Shown here: one piece after another, positions 1 through 8,297 of the stretch
Layout of the letters: every line of letters starts with the position of its first letter
Position numbering within the stretch: position 1 is the stretch's first letter
Assembly (NCBI GenBank): GCA_002729525.1
Contig: PBYI01000009.1
Location: 308,355 to 372,354, forward strand
Origin: Nocardioides sp.
Lineage (GTDB): Bacteria; Actinomycetota; Actinomycetes; Propionibacteriales; Nocardioidaceae
Length of the DNA: 64,000 bases
Direction: 5' to 3'
The notes under the pieces: model-generated
Databases searched by the model: none
What the model saw: only the letters and a program-made list of their open reading frames with translations
What the model was told of the DNA's origin: nothing
Made by a program: the position numbers and the translations under genes

Positions 1-722
1 ACGGTGGCGCGCACCTCGGCGAGCGACTGCCGGGCCAGCGCCTGGATGTCCGCGAGCTCCGCACGGGCCCGCTCGGGGTCGGCCTCGACGAGCCGCTCGG
101 CGAGCTCGGCCTTGACCGCGACGACGGTGAGGCTGTGCCCGAGCACGTCGTGGACGTCGCGGGCGACCCGGTCGCGTTCGGTGCCGAGCCGCAGGTCCTC
201 CTGGGCGCGGGCGTGGGCGTCGCTCTGCTCGGCCAGCCACCGGCCGGCGGACGTGCCGATCGCGACGGCCACGAGGGTGAAGTCGAGGAACAGCCACCCG
301 GTCGACGGGTCGACGACGACCTGCACCGCCACGGCCGCGACGAGCACGAGGCCGGGCCAGCCCCAGCACCACGGCCTGGGCAGCACGAACACCCCGAGTG
401 CGACCAGGAACGGCGCGAACGACAGCACCCCGAGCCCGAGCGGCACCGCGGTGAGAAGCGTGACCACGGTGAGCGCGCCGAGGAAGGCGGGGCCGCGGGT
501 CGGCCCGGCAGCGGCGCTGGTCACGCCGGGACGCGTGAAGGCCGCGACGTAGCCCACCCCGAAGACCGCCGTGCCCACCAGCCCGCCGACCCGCTCGGCG
601 GTGGCGGGCCGGTCGAGCGACTCCAGCACCGGGAAGACCAGGAACACCAGCCAGGCCGCCCACAGCAGCCAGCCCCAGCGGCGCCACGGCGCGTCGAGCT
701 CCGGGGCCACCGCGTCGCTCAC
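1..722 (-). CDS. Sensor histidine kinase, NarL/DesK type (partial)
   Basis: The gene runs off the left edge of the window; 240 codons are visible. The start is the GTG at 720-722, which overlaps the TGA of the upstream ABC permease (GTGA). The first ~150 residues are hydrophobic with several membrane helices. They are followed by a HisKA_3-type dimerisation and phosphoacceptor motif, RDVHDVLGHSL, with the phospho-histidine near residue 191. The catalytic ATPase domain would lie outside the window. Coupling to an ABC exporter in one operon (ATPase, permease, kinase, presumably followed by a NarL-family regulator) is the usual arrangement for kinases that sense membrane or antimicrobial stress. 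The signal is not known. Confidence 0.88.
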   Translation of the reverse strand, partial: MSDAVAPELDAPWRRWGWLLWAAWLVFLVFPVLESLDRPATAERVGGLVGTAVFGVGYVAAFTRPGVTSAAAGPTRGPAFLGALTVVTLLTAVPLGLGVLSFAPFLVALGVFVLPRPWCWGWPGLVLVAAVAVQVVVDPSTGWLFLDFTLVAVAIGTSAGRWLAEQSDAHARAQEDLRLGTERDRVARDVHDVLGHSLTVVAVKAELAERLVEADPERARAELADIQALARQSLAEVRAT

Positions 723-1561
723 TGCCGGCCGCGACCGCGCCGCACCAGCAGCGTCGCCGCCACCGCCAGCACCAGGGTCCACACGGCCACGTTAGTGATC
801 GGCAGCCACAGCGGGTCGTGGACGAGCGAGTCGTCGCCCGTGACGACCCAGCCCTCGGTCAGCGGGTAGCGCGCCAGGGCGACGTACCCGTACAGCGGCG
901 TGAGCTTGGCGAAGGCCAGCAGGCCGCCGGACAGCGGGAAGAAGATGTTGCCGAGGAAGCTCAGCACCACCACCGAGCCGCTCGCCCCGGACACCGCCGC
1001 CTCCGAGCGGAACGCCAGGCCGAAGCAGAGCCCGTAGAGCGCGAACGCGGTCGCCCCGCACGCCAGCACGACGTACGACAGCAGCCAGGCGGAGGCGTCG
1101 CCGGACGCGCCGGCCACCGCGCCGAGCAGGTAGACGAGGGTCAGCGGCGCCAGCGCGACCAGCACCGACAGGCTCGCCTTGACCAGGACGTAGGTGCGGT
1201 CGCGCAGCGGGGTGAGCCCGAGCTGGCGGCCCCAGCCCTGCGAGCGCTCCACGGCCGACGACGCACCGATCGAGACGGTCGCCGAGACCGCGCCGTACCC
1301 GGCCATCGCGATCATGATCGCCATCCCGACGTTGCCGTTGCCGATGTCGTCGCCGGCGTAGTCCTCCGACGTGCCGAAGATCAGGAACAGGAACGCCGGC
1401 AGCGCGACGGTGAAGAACAGCGTCACCGGGTCGCGCAGCACGCGGCGCAGCTCCAGCCGCAGCAGGGTGAGGGCCGCCGGCGTACGCCGCCCGCTCGGGG
1501 CCGTGGTCGACGCAGGGGTCGTGGTGCCAGGGGTCACGGTGCCAGGGGTCGTGGTGCTCAT
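719..1561 (-). CDS. ABC-2 type exporter permease
   Basis: A 280-residue membrane protein, second gene of an ATPase-permease-kinase operon. The ATG at 1559-1561 overlaps the ATPase stop (ATGA). After a Thr/Pro-rich cytoplasmic N-terminus (~30 residues) come about six hydrophobic segments in the ABC-2 transporter arrangement. The region after the first helix has the usual RSQGWGRQL-type amphipathic coupling stretch, and the last helix ends in a basic RRGRGRQ tail. It should form the transmembrane half of a homodimeric exporter driven by the adjacent ATPase. The substrate cannot be read from sequence; related actinobacterial systems export drugs or antimicrobial peptides, or act as sensors for the neighbouring kinase. 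Confidence 0.88.
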   Translation of the reverse strand: MSTTTPGTVTPGTTTPASTTAPSGRRTPAALTLLRLELRRVLRDPVTLFFTVALPAFLFLIFGTSEDYAGDDIGNGNVGMAIMIAMAGYGAVSATVSIGASSAVERSQGWGRQLGLTPLRDRTYVLVKASLSVLVALAPLTLVYLLGAVAGASGDASAWLLSYVVLACGATAFALYGLCFGLAFRSEAAVSGASGSVVVLSFLGNIFFPLSGGLLAFAKLTPLYGYVALARYPLTEGWVVTGDDSLVHDPLWLPITNVAVWTLVLAVAATLLVRRGRGRQ

Positions 1562-2562
1562 CGGTGCTCCTCGGTCAGCAGCAGGAAGGCCTCGTCGAGC
1601 GAGCCGGACACGACCTCGAGGTCGTGGGCTCCGAGGTCGACGAGGAGGGCTCGGGCGACGGCGTCGGGGGCGGCGGAGCACACCCGCAGGCGCGCTCCCT
1701 GGACCTCGACGTCGGCGACGGCGGACGGCAGCAGCGCCCGCAGGCGGTCGGCGGCGGCGACCGCGGCCGACGGGTCGGTCACCGAGGCCGACACGACGCG
1801 CCCGGTGGCCCGGGCCCGCACCTCGGCGGTCGACCCGTCGGCGACCACGCGACCGCCGGCCATCAGCACGATCCGGTCCGCGAAGGCGTCGGCCTCCTCG
1901 AGGTAGTGCGTCGCGAAGACGACGGTGCGTCCGCGGGCGGTCTCGTCGTGCATGGTCGCCCAGAACTCCCGCCGCGCCGCGACGTCCATCGCCGCGGTCG
2001 GCTCGTCGAGCACCAGCAGGCTCGGGTCGGGCAGCAGCGCGAGCGCGAAGCGCAGCCGCTGCTGCTCGCCACCGGAGCACGTGGAGACCCGGCGGCCGGC
2101 GAGGGCGGTCAGCCCCGTGCGCTCGAGCACGTCGGCCACGCTCGCGCTGCCGGTCGGCAGCCGCCGGTAGGTCGCGGCGACGTACTCGAGGGTCTCGCGG
2201 ACGGTGAGGTCGGCCAGCAGCCCACCGGTCTGGAGCACCGCGGAGACCAGTCCGGCGTCGACGGCCTCCCGCGGCGCCCGGCCCAGGACCCGCGCCGTGC
2301 CCGACGAGGGCGGCACCAGGCCGAGCACGACGTCGAGCGTGGTGGTCTTCCCGGCCCCGTTGGGCCCGAGCAGGGCGATGATCTCGCCGGTGCCGATCTC
2401 GAGGTCCACGTGGTCGACGGCGACGACCTCGGCACCGCCCGCGGCGCCCGGGAACGTGCGGCGGAGGGCGTCCAGGCGCACGGCCGGGACGTCGTGGTGG
2501 TGCGCGCGGCGCCCGACGTCGTACGACGCGGGGGCGGTGCTCGGCGGCAGGGTGCTCGTCAT
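1558..2562 (-). CDS. ABC transporter ATP-binding protein
   Basis: A 334-residue ATPase subunit of the exporter. Walker A GPNGAGKT lies at about residues 66-73, the signature is CSGGEQQRL, Walker B is LLVLDEPTAAMD, and the switch histidine is in FATHYLEEAD. A C-terminal extension of about 90 residues resembles the DrrA-type domain that contacts the permease. I chose the ATG at 2560-2562; an in-frame upstream ATG at 2626-2628 would add 22 residues without resemblance to the family. It is the first gene of the operon, transcribed away from ccrA across a 208-bp gap that contains a TGACA-N2-TGTCA palindrome at 2623-2634. Confidence 0.9.
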   Translation of the reverse strand: MTSTLPPSTAPASYDVGRRAHHHDVPAVRLDALRRTFPGAAGGAEVVAVDHVDLEIGTGEIIALLGPNGAGKTTTLDVVLGLVPPSSGTARVLGRAPREAVDAGLVSAVLQTGGLLADLTVRETLEYVAATYRRLPTGSASVADVLERTGLTALAGRRVSTCSGGEQQRLRFALALLPDPSLLVLDEPTAAMDVAARREFWATMHDETARGRTVVFATHYLEEADAFADRIVLMAGGRVVADGSTAEVRARATGRVVSASVTDPSAAVAAADRLRALLPSAVADVEVQGARLRVCSAAPDAVARALLVDLGAHDLEVVSGSLDEAFLLLTEEHR

Positions 2563-2622
2563 GGCGCCCAGCGTCGTCGCGTGGACGGTGCCGCGGATCC
2601 GTCGGCTGTCAGCACCTCGCCA

Positions 2623-2634
2623 TGACACCTGTCA
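2623..2634. promoter_or_regulatory. TGACA-N2-TGTCA palindrome in divergent gap
   Basis: An interrupted 5-bp inverted repeat, TGACACCTGTCA, lies 61-72 bp upstream of the ABC ATPase start and about 140 bp upstream of ccrA. It could be an operator for the exporter operon. This is inference from symmetry and position only. Confidence 0.3.
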
Positions 2635-2714
2635 CGGGTGCAACCACGCGGCAACGGCCATCGGGCACACTGCTCACCCGACGAGACGTGCGCCACACTC
2701 GGCGGACGCCAGAG

Positions 2715-2728
2715 TTACTCACGGGTAT
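2715..2728. promoter_or_regulatory. TTAC-N6-GTAA-like operator before ccrA
   Basis: The sequence is TTACTCACGGGTAT, a TTAC-N6-GTAA palindrome with one mismatch, 43 bp upstream of the ccrA GTG. Its right half overlaps a possible -10 hexamer (TATCTT). The inner 11 bases (ACTCACGGGTA) recur upstream of the 3-hydroxyacyl-CoA dehydrogenase at 14786-14796, and a perfect TTAC-N6-GTAA precedes the ethylmalonyl-CoA mutase at 24290-24303. Binding by a TetR-type or similar repressor is inferred. Confidence 0.5.
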
Positions 2729-2770
2729 CTTCCGCCCGGACGACCAGCCCGCCGACCAGTAGGAGACGCA

Positions 2771-4108
2771 GTGCAGCACATCCTCGACGCCATCACGGCC
2801 GGAGACACCAGCAGCGAGGACTTCGCGAACCTCGACCTGCCGGAGTCCTACCGCGCCGCCTTCGTCCGCAAGGACGAGGTCGACATGTTCGAGGGGATCC
2901 CCTCCAAGGAGAAGGACCCCCGCAAGTCGCTGCACGTCGACCAGGTCGACATGCCCGAGCTCGGCCCGGGTGAGGCGCTCGTCGCGGTGATGGCCTCGGC
3001 GATCAACTACAACACCGTGTGGACCTCGATCTTCGAGCCCGTCTCGACGTTCGGCTTCCTGGAGCGCTACGGCCGCCAGAGCGAGCTCACCAAGCGCCAC
3101 GACCTGCCGTACCACGTGGTCGGCTCCGACCTCGCCGGCGTCGTGCTGCGCACCGGACCCGGCGTCACCAAGTGGAAGCCCGGTCAGGAGGTCGTCGCGC
3201 ACTGCCTCTCGGTGGAGCTCGAGGACCCCGACGGCCACGACGACACGATGCTCGACCCCCAGCAGCGGATCTGGGGCTTCGAGACCAACTTCGGCGGCCT
3301 CGCCGACGTGGCGCTCGTCAAGGCCAACCAGCTCATGCCGAAGCCCGACCACCTCACGTGGGAGGAGGCCGCGTCCCCCGGCCTGGTCAACTGCACGGCG
3401 TACCGCCAGCTGGTCTCCAAGAACGGCGGCGCGATGAAGCAGGGCGACAACGTCCTGATCTGGGGCGCCTCCGGCGGCCTCGGCGGCTTCGCCACGCAGT
3501 ACGCCCTCAACGGCGGCGCGACCCCGGTGTGCGTCGTGTCCAACGACGAGAAGGCCGCCATCGCCCGCTCGATGGGCGCGGAGCTGATCATCAACCGCTC
3601 CGAGGAGGGCTACCAGTTCTGGAAGGACGAGCACACCCAGGACCCACGCGAGTGGAAGCGCTTCGGCTCGCGCATCCGTGAGCTCACCGGCGGCGAGGAC
3701 ATCGACATCGTCTTCGAGCACCCCGGCCGCGAGACGTTCGGCGCCAGCGTCTACGTCACCCGCAAGGGCGGCACCATCACCACCTGCGCCTCGACCAGCG
3801 GCTACATGCACGAGTACGACAACCGCTACCTGTGGATGAACCTCAAGAAGATCATCTCCAGCCACTTCGCCAACTACCGCGAGTCGTGGGAGGCCAACCG
3901 CCTCGTCGCCAAGGGCAAGATCCACCCGACCCTCTCGCGCTCCTACGCGCTGGAGGACGTGGGCCAGGCCTCGCTCGACGTGCACCACAACAAGCACCAG
4001 GGCAAGGTCGGCGTGCTCTGCCTGGCGCCCGAGGAGGGCATGGGCGTCCGCAACGCGGAGATGCGCGAGGAGCACCTCCCCGCGATCAACCGCTTCCGCG
4101 GCGTCTGA
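2771..4108 (+). CDS. ccrA: Crotonyl-CoA carboxylase/reductase
   Basis: A 445-residue medium-chain dehydrogenase/reductase protein, matching the length of Ccr. The enzyme reductively carboxylates crotonyl-CoA to (2S)-ethylmalonyl-CoA with NADPH and CO2, the key step of the ethylmalonyl-CoA pathway and a source of ethylmalonyl-CoA extender units. Family features include YHVVGSDLAGVVLR near the N-terminus, the nucleotide-binding loop WGASGGLGGFA, and the conserved stretches IDIVFEHPGRETFG and GYMHEYDNRYLWM. The start is the GTG at 2771, placed 4-5 nt after AGGAGA (2761-2766). It is monocistronic on the plus strand, followed by a 17-bp perfect hairpin at 4201-4244. The upstream region carries a TTAC-N6-GTAA-like site. 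Confidence 0.95.
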   Translation: MQHILDAITAGDTSSEDFANLDLPESYRAAFVRKDEVDMFEGIPSKEKDPRKSLHVDQVDMPELGPGEALVAVMASAINYNTVWTSIFEPVSTFGFLERYGRQSELTKRHDLPYHVVGSDLAGVVLRTGPGVTKWKPGQEVVAHCLSVELEDPDGHDDTMLDPQQRIWGFETNFGGLADVALVKANQLMPKPDHLTWEEAASPGLVNCTAYRQLVSKNGGAMKQGDNVLIWGASGGLGGFATQYALNGGATPVCVVSNDEKAAIARSMGAELIINRSEEGYQFWKDEHTQDPREWKRFGSRIRELTGGEDIDIVFEHPGRETFGASVYVTRKGGTITTCASTSGYMHEYDNRYLWMNLKKIISSHFANYRESWEANRLVAKGKIHPTLSRSYALEDVGQASLDVHHNKHQGKVGVLCLAPEEGMGVRNAEMREEHLPAINRFRGV

Positions 4109-4200
4109 TCCCAGCGCGACAGTCACACCAGCAACACCCGTCACACCAGCACCCACCGTCCCGGCGTTCCTGATCTCGGCGCAGGAAACATCCCGGACCC

Positions 4201-4244
4201 CGGTACCGGGTGTCGGTCATCACGTCGACCGACACCCGGTACCG
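4201..4244. terminator. 17-bp perfect inverted repeat between ccrA and the coiled-coil gene
   Basis: The arms at 4201-4217 (CGGTACCGGGTGTCGGT) and 4228-4244 are exactly complementary, with a 10-nt loop. There is no U tract, as is common for actinobacterial terminators. It lies 93 bp after ccrA and 68 bp before the next start, so it probably ends ccrA transcription. An operator or RNA element of the next gene is an alternative. Confidence 0.6.
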
Positions 4245-4311
4245 CCCTGGGTTCCTCGCCCGTCATCGGGAATCATGTGCCTGTCACCCCCGACCGAGTG
4301 AGGATCACCCG

Positions 4312-5565
4312 ATGAGCAACCAGGGCCTGTCCATCTTCGACTCCCAGCCCGAGAACGGGGACGAGCCCGACCGCAGCGCCTCCGACGCCGACGGCGAGCG
4401 CACCCAGGTCATCCCCGCTGTCCCGCGCGACGACCAGTCGACGGCGCAGCAGCCGACCCAGCAGTCCTCCCAGCAGCCCTCCCCGGGCCAGCGGCCGGCG
4501 CAGGGCTCCGCGCCGCAGCGCCCGGCCGGCGCCCCGACGGGCGGCACCACCGCGGCGACCAGCACCTTCCCCGTCGTACGCCGCAACGGCTACGACCGCG
4601 CCGCCGTCGACGCGCGCGTGCGCCAGCTCAGCAGCGAGAAGTCCGGCCTCAGCGCCAGCCTCACCCAGTCCGAGCGCCGGGTGATGGAGCTGGAGAAGGA
4701 GGTCGAGACCACGCGCAAGGAGATCTCCGAGCACGAGAGCCCCTCGTACGCCGGGCTCGGCGGCCGCGCCAGCACCATGCTGCGCCTCGCCGAGGAGGAG
4801 GCCGACGAGATCCGCGAGATCGCCCTGCGCGACGCCAAGGAGATCCGCGCCCAGGCCGACCGCGACGCCAAGGCGATCCGCGCCGACGCCGCCCGCGAGG
4901 TCGAGGACATGAAGGTCGTCCAGCTCCGCGAGCTCGACGAGATGCGCGCCCGGCTCAAGGCCGACGCCGAGCAGGAGCGCACCCTGGCGAAGGGCCAGGC
5001 CGACGACCTGGTCGCGGCCGCCCAGCGCGAGGCCGACCAGGTCCGCCTCGCCGCCGAGCAGGAGACCAACGAGCAGCGCACCGGTGCGGCCCGCGAGGTC
5101 GAGCAGCTGCGCGCCGGCGCCGACCGCGAGGTCCAGGAGACCCGCCGCACCCTGGCGGTGGAGAAGGAGCGCCTGGCCCGCGAGGCCACCGACCACCACT
5201 CCTCCGCGATGGCGGAGACCAAGCGGCTCGTCGAGGAGGCCGAGCGGCGCGCCACCGCCGCCGAGGAGCGCGCGGTCGCCGCGACCGAGCAGGCCAACAA
5301 GGACCGCGGCGCCGCCAAGGACGAGGCGGAGGGCATCCTGTCCCGCGCCCGTCGCGAGGCCGAGCAGGTCGTCGCGGCTGCCCAGCAGAAGGCGGAGTCG
5401 ATCGTGTCGTCCAGCGACGACACTGTGCAGCGCGAGATCGCCGCCACCCGCGCCGAGCTCGAGCGCCTGCAGAAGCGTCGTGACTCCATCACCGCCCAGC
5501 TCGCGATGCTGCGCGACGTCGTCGCCGGGTTCGGCGACGAGGGCGGGTCCGAGGGCCAGGGGTGA
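4312..5565 (+). CDS. DivIVA/Scy-FilP-like coiled-coil protein
   Basis: A 417-residue protein with a Gln/Pro/Ser-rich disordered N-terminus (~residues 1-80). Then FPVVRRNGYDRAAVDARV resembles the conserved N-terminal signature of DivIVA-like proteins. A long Ala/Glu/Arg/Asp-rich coiled coil follows from about residue 105 to the end, with repeated patterns such as READQ and DADRDAK. DivIVA, Scy and FilP family proteins organise polar growth and cytoskeleton in actinobacteria. This is a divergent member, so the role is inferred from architecture. The start is the ATG after GAGGA; an upstream in-frame start at 4210 lies inside the hairpin and is rejected. The stop overlaps the next gene (GTGA), suggesting co-translation with the AI-2E-type membrane protein. 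Confidence 0.72.
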   Translation: MSNQGLSIFDSQPENGDEPDRSASDADGERTQVIPAVPRDDQSTAQQPTQQSSQQPSPGQRPAQGSAPQRPAGAPTGGTTAATSTFPVVRRNGYDRAAVDARVRQLSSEKSGLSASLTQSERRVMELEKEVETTRKEISEHESPSYAGLGGRASTMLRLAEEEADEIREIALRDAKEIRAQADRDAKAIRADAAREVEDMKVVQLRELDEMRARLKADAEQERTLAKGQADDLVAAAQREADQVRLAAEQETNEQRTGAAREVEQLRAGADREVQETRRTLAVEKERLAREATDHHSSAMAETKRLVEEAERRATAAEERAVAATEQANKDRGAAKDEAEGILSRARREAEQVVAAAQQKAESIVSSSDDTVQREIAATRAELERLQKRRDSITAQLAMLRDVVAGFGDEGGSEGQG

Positions 5566-6800
5566 CCGACTCCCCCGCCGCCGGCGACACCCCCGGTGAC
5601 GCCGGCGGCGGGGACACCGGTCGCCGCGAGCCAGCCACCGAGCCGGCCACCGGCGAGGTCGAGCTGGCCCTCGCCCGTGCCGAGCGTGCGGCCGACCGCG
5701 CAGCGCAGTCCGCCGACGTCGCGGCCGACGAGGTCGCCGCCGTCCGCGACCTGGGCACGCCCGGCGCACCGCTGTCCCAGCACAGCCCGTTCTACTTCGG
5801 GTTCTTCGCCGGCCTCGGCGCGCTCCTCGCGTGGTTCCTCTTCACCGCGCTGACCAGCATCGGCGGCACCGTGCTCATCGTCGTGGTGTCGATGTTCCTC
5901 GCTGCGGGTCTCAACCCGGCCGTGGAGTTCCTGGGGCGCCGCGGGATCACCCGCGGCTGGGCCTGCACCATCGTCATCACCGCAGCGCTCGGCGCACTCG
6001 CCCTGTTCGTGCTGGCGCTGGTCCCGGTCATCACCGAGCAGGTCGCCCGACTCACCGACAACCTGCCCGCGCTGCTGGACAGCCTGGAGCAGAACGAGCG
6101 GGTCCAGCGGCTCGACGAGGAGTACGACGTCCTGTCCAAGGCGCAGGACTACGTCACCCAGGGCGACTACCTCAGCACGCTCTTCGGCGGCGTGCTCGGC
6201 TTCGGCCTGGCCATCGTCAACGGGCTCTTCAACGCCTTCGTCATCGTCGTCCTGACGCTCTACTTCCTGACCTCGCTGGAGACCACGAAGTCCGCGCTCT
6301 ACCGGATGGCGCCGGCCTCGCGCCGCGACCGGGTCGCCCGGCTCGGCGACGAGGTCGTGCGCAGCATCGGCGGCTACGTCTCCGGCGCGTTCTTCGTCGC
6401 CCTGACCGCCGGCATCAGCTCGCTGGTCTTCCTGTTCTTCGCCGGGCTGTCGGAGTACGCCGTTGCACTGGCCTTCGTGGTCGCGCTGCTCGACTTCATC
6501 CCGATGATCGGCGCCACGCTCGGCGCGGTCGTGGTGAGCGCGATCGGCTTCGCCACCGACGTGAAGATCGGGTTGGCGTGCGTCGTCTTCTTCGTCGTCT
6601 ACCAGCAGATCGAGAACTACGTGATCTACCCGCGCGTGATGGGCCGGGCGGTCGACCTGCCCGGTGCGGTCATCGTCATCGCCGCGCTGGTCGGCGCGGG
6701 CCTGCTCGGCGTCGTCGGCGCGCTGCTGGCGATCCCCACGGCCGCGGCGGTGCTGCTGCTCGTGCGGGAGGTCGTCGTACGCCGCCAGGACGCACGGTAG
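5562..6800 (+). CDS. AI-2E family transporter (PerM/UPF0118-like)
   Basis: A 412-residue protein with an acidic, Ala-rich cytoplasmic N-terminus of ~75 residues, then seven to eight predicted membrane helices. Family hallmarks are visible: FLAAGLNPAVEFLGRRGITR, the long soluble segment before VLTLYFLTSLE, and LLDFIPMIGATLGAV followed by ENYVIYPRVMGRAVDLPG. Members include the AI-2 exporter TqsA and Na+(Li+)/H+ antiporters, so the substrate is uncertain. The GTG at 5562 overlaps the TGA of the coiled-coil gene by 4 bp, indicating a two-gene operon. The N-terminal extension is longer than in most homologues. Confidence 0.85.
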   Translation: MTDSPAAGDTPGDAGGGDTGRREPATEPATGEVELALARAERAADRAAQSADVAADEVAAVRDLGTPGAPLSQHSPFYFGFFAGLGALLAWFLFTALTSIGGTVLIVVVSMFLAAGLNPAVEFLGRRGITRGWACTIVITAALGALALFVLALVPVITEQVARLTDNLPALLDSLEQNERVQRLDEEYDVLSKAQDYVTQGDYLSTLFGGVLGFGLAIVNGLFNAFVIVVLTLYFLTSLETTKSALYRMAPASRRDRVARLGDEVVRSIGGYVSGAFFVALTAGISSLVFLFFAGLSEYAVALAFVVALLDFIPMIGATLGAVVVSAIGFATDVKIGLACVVFFVVYQQIENYVIYPRVMGRAVDLPGAVIVIAALVGAGLLGVVGALLAIPTAAAVLLLVREVVVRRQDAR

Positions 6801-6804
6801 CGGC

Positions 6805-7215
6805 TCAACCGCCGGGGTAGACCCGGAAGCCCGCCAGGCGCCGGTGGCCGAACGTCTCGTAGAAGTCGGCGGCGTCCGGGTCGGCCACCAGGTCGAGCCG
6901 CTTGGCGCCGGTGGCCTGGAAGACCGCGACGAGCAGCAGGCGGGCGATGCCGCGGCGCCGGTGGTCGGGGTGCACTGCGAGGAACGACAGGTGCGCCTGG
7001 AGCACCCCGTCGCCGAGCGCCTGAGCCCAGCCGACCACGGCGCCGTCGACCTCCGCGACGTACGCCGACGCGCCGGGTGCGGTGCAGACCTGCGCCACCA
7101 CGCCGGGGTCGGTCAGCGAGGGCCACTGCACCGTCGTGGACAGCGCCGCGATCGCGCGGGCGTCGCCGTCCTCGTAGGGACGCACGTCGACGACGCGGGA
7201 CGGCAGGGAGGGCAT
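6805..7215 (-). CDS. GNAT family N-acetyltransferase
   Basis: A compact 136-residue acetyltransferase. The acetyl-CoA binding motif A is visible as LAVHPDHRRRGIARLLLVAVF, followed by the C-terminal ADFYETFGHRR strand typical of GNAT proteins. I chose the ATG at 7213-7215; a GTG at 7224 would add three residues but has no properly spaced ribosome-binding site. It is convergent with the AI-2E gene, with 4 bp between stops. The substrate is unknown. Confidence 0.8.
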   Translation of the reverse strand: MPSLPSRVVDVRPYEDGDARAIAALSTTVQWPSLTDPGVVAQVCTAPGASAYVAEVDGAVVGWAQALGDGVLQAHLSFLAVHPDHRRRGIARLLLVAVFQATGAKRLDLVADPDAADFYETFGHRRLAGFRVYPGG

Positions 7216-7257
7216 CCGGGGCACCCTACGACGCCCGGGACCTGGGTGTCGTCCGGC

Positions 7258-8259
7258 TCAGACCTGCGTCGGCACCGGGCTCTCGGCGACGGTGCGGCCC
7301 TCGCCGAGCCGCACCACCACGACCCCGGCGACGATCAGCACGCCGCCGAGCAGCTGCACCCCGGTCGGCAGCTCACCGAGCAGCAGCCAGGCGAAGACGA
7401 CCGCGGCGAGCACCTCGGTGAGGCCGACGAACGACGCGACCCGCGAGCCGAGCCGGCGGGACGCCTCGATGCCGGTCACGTAGGCGACGGCAGCGGCGAC
7501 CAGGCCGAGGCCGAGCAGCGGCACCCACCAGGCGACCGCGTAGCCGCGGAAGACGGCGTCGTCCGTGGTGGCCTCGAGCGGGAGCACGCCGGCCACCCCC
7601 AGCCCACCGAGCAGCAGGGCCCCGACCAGGAGCCCGCCTGCCGCGAGCGCGAGCGGCGGCAGGCCGTTGTCCTCGTCGGCGCTGATGACGAAGTACGCCG
7701 TCAGCCCGACCATGGCGCCGAGTGCCCAGAGCACGCCGACCGGGTCGACGTCCGCGCCGCCGGAGAGCAGGTCGATGACCAGCACCAACCCGGCCGCGGC
7801 GAGCCCCGCGCCGGCGAGGGTGACCACGCCGGGACGCTGGCCGTGGCGCAGCCAGAGCCACAGCACGACGACCGCCGGGGCGGTGTACTCGATGAGCAGC
7901 GCGGGGGCGACCTTCATGTGCTGCACCGCGGAGAAGTAGCAGAACTGCGCACCGGCGACGGCGAGGGCGCCGTACCCGACCACCACGACGGCGTTGCCGC
8001 GCAGCAGGTGCCAGCGACCGCGCATCGCGGCGAGGCCGAACGGAACGACGACCAGGGCGCCGAGACCGACGCGCACCAGGGTGACCGCACCGGGCGACCA
8101 GCCGGCGTCCAGCGGGCCGCGGCCCAGGGCACCGGCGAGGCCGAAGCTCAGCGCGGAGAGCAGGGCCAGGCCGAGTCCGGCACCGGCCTTCCTCGCGGCC
8201 GTCGTGTCCATGGTCGTCCCCACCACCGTCTCGTGCGCGTCATGAGCCATCGTCGTCAT
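7258..8259 (-). CDS. EamA family (DMT superfamily) exporter
   Basis: A 333-residue integral membrane protein with ten hydrophobic helices and two tandem EamA repeats. The first repeat contains LLIEYTAPAVVVLWLWL and the second has SFVGLTEVLAAVVFAWLLLGE. Homologues export amino acids or metabolites. The start at 8259 lies 1-2 nt from the predicted transcription start of a TTGACA/TACTGT promoter, so the mRNA may be leaderless; a second in-frame ATG (MAHDAHE) follows. It is divergently transcribed from a CGNR-type zinc-finger regulator, a pairing that suggests the regulator controls this exporter. Confidence 0.87.
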   Translation of the reverse strand: MTTMAHDAHETVVGTTMDTTAARKAGAGLGLALLSALSFGLAGALGRGPLDAGWSPGAVTLVRVGLGALVVVPFGLAAMRGRWHLLRGNAVVVVGYGALAVAGAQFCYFSAVQHMKVAPALLIEYTAPAVVVLWLWLRHGQRPGVVTLAGAGLAAAGLVLVIDLLSGGADVDPVGVLWALGAMVGLTAYFVISADEDNGLPPLALAAGGLLVGALLLGGLGVAGVLPLEATTDDAVFRGYAVAWWVPLLGLGLVAAAVAYVTGIEASRRLGSRVASFVGLTEVLAAVVFAWLLLGELPTGVQLLGGVLIVAGVVVVRLGEGRTVAESPVPTQV

Positions 8260-8261
8260 GG

Positions 8262-8297
8262 GACATGACAGTAGATCTGGCGCTGTAACCTGTCAAA
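8262..8297. promoter_or_regulatory. Overlapping divergent promoters and TGACAG/CTGTCA operator
   Basis: On the minus strand TTGACA (8296-8291), a 17-nt spacer and TACTGT (8273-8268) form a near-consensus promoter for the EamA exporter. On the plus strand TAACCT (8286-8291) lies 6 nt before the CGNR start. An inverted repeat, TGACAG (8266-8271) and CTGTCA (8290-8295), overlaps both core elements of the minus-strand promoter. A protein bound there would block both genes. Confidence 0.6.
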
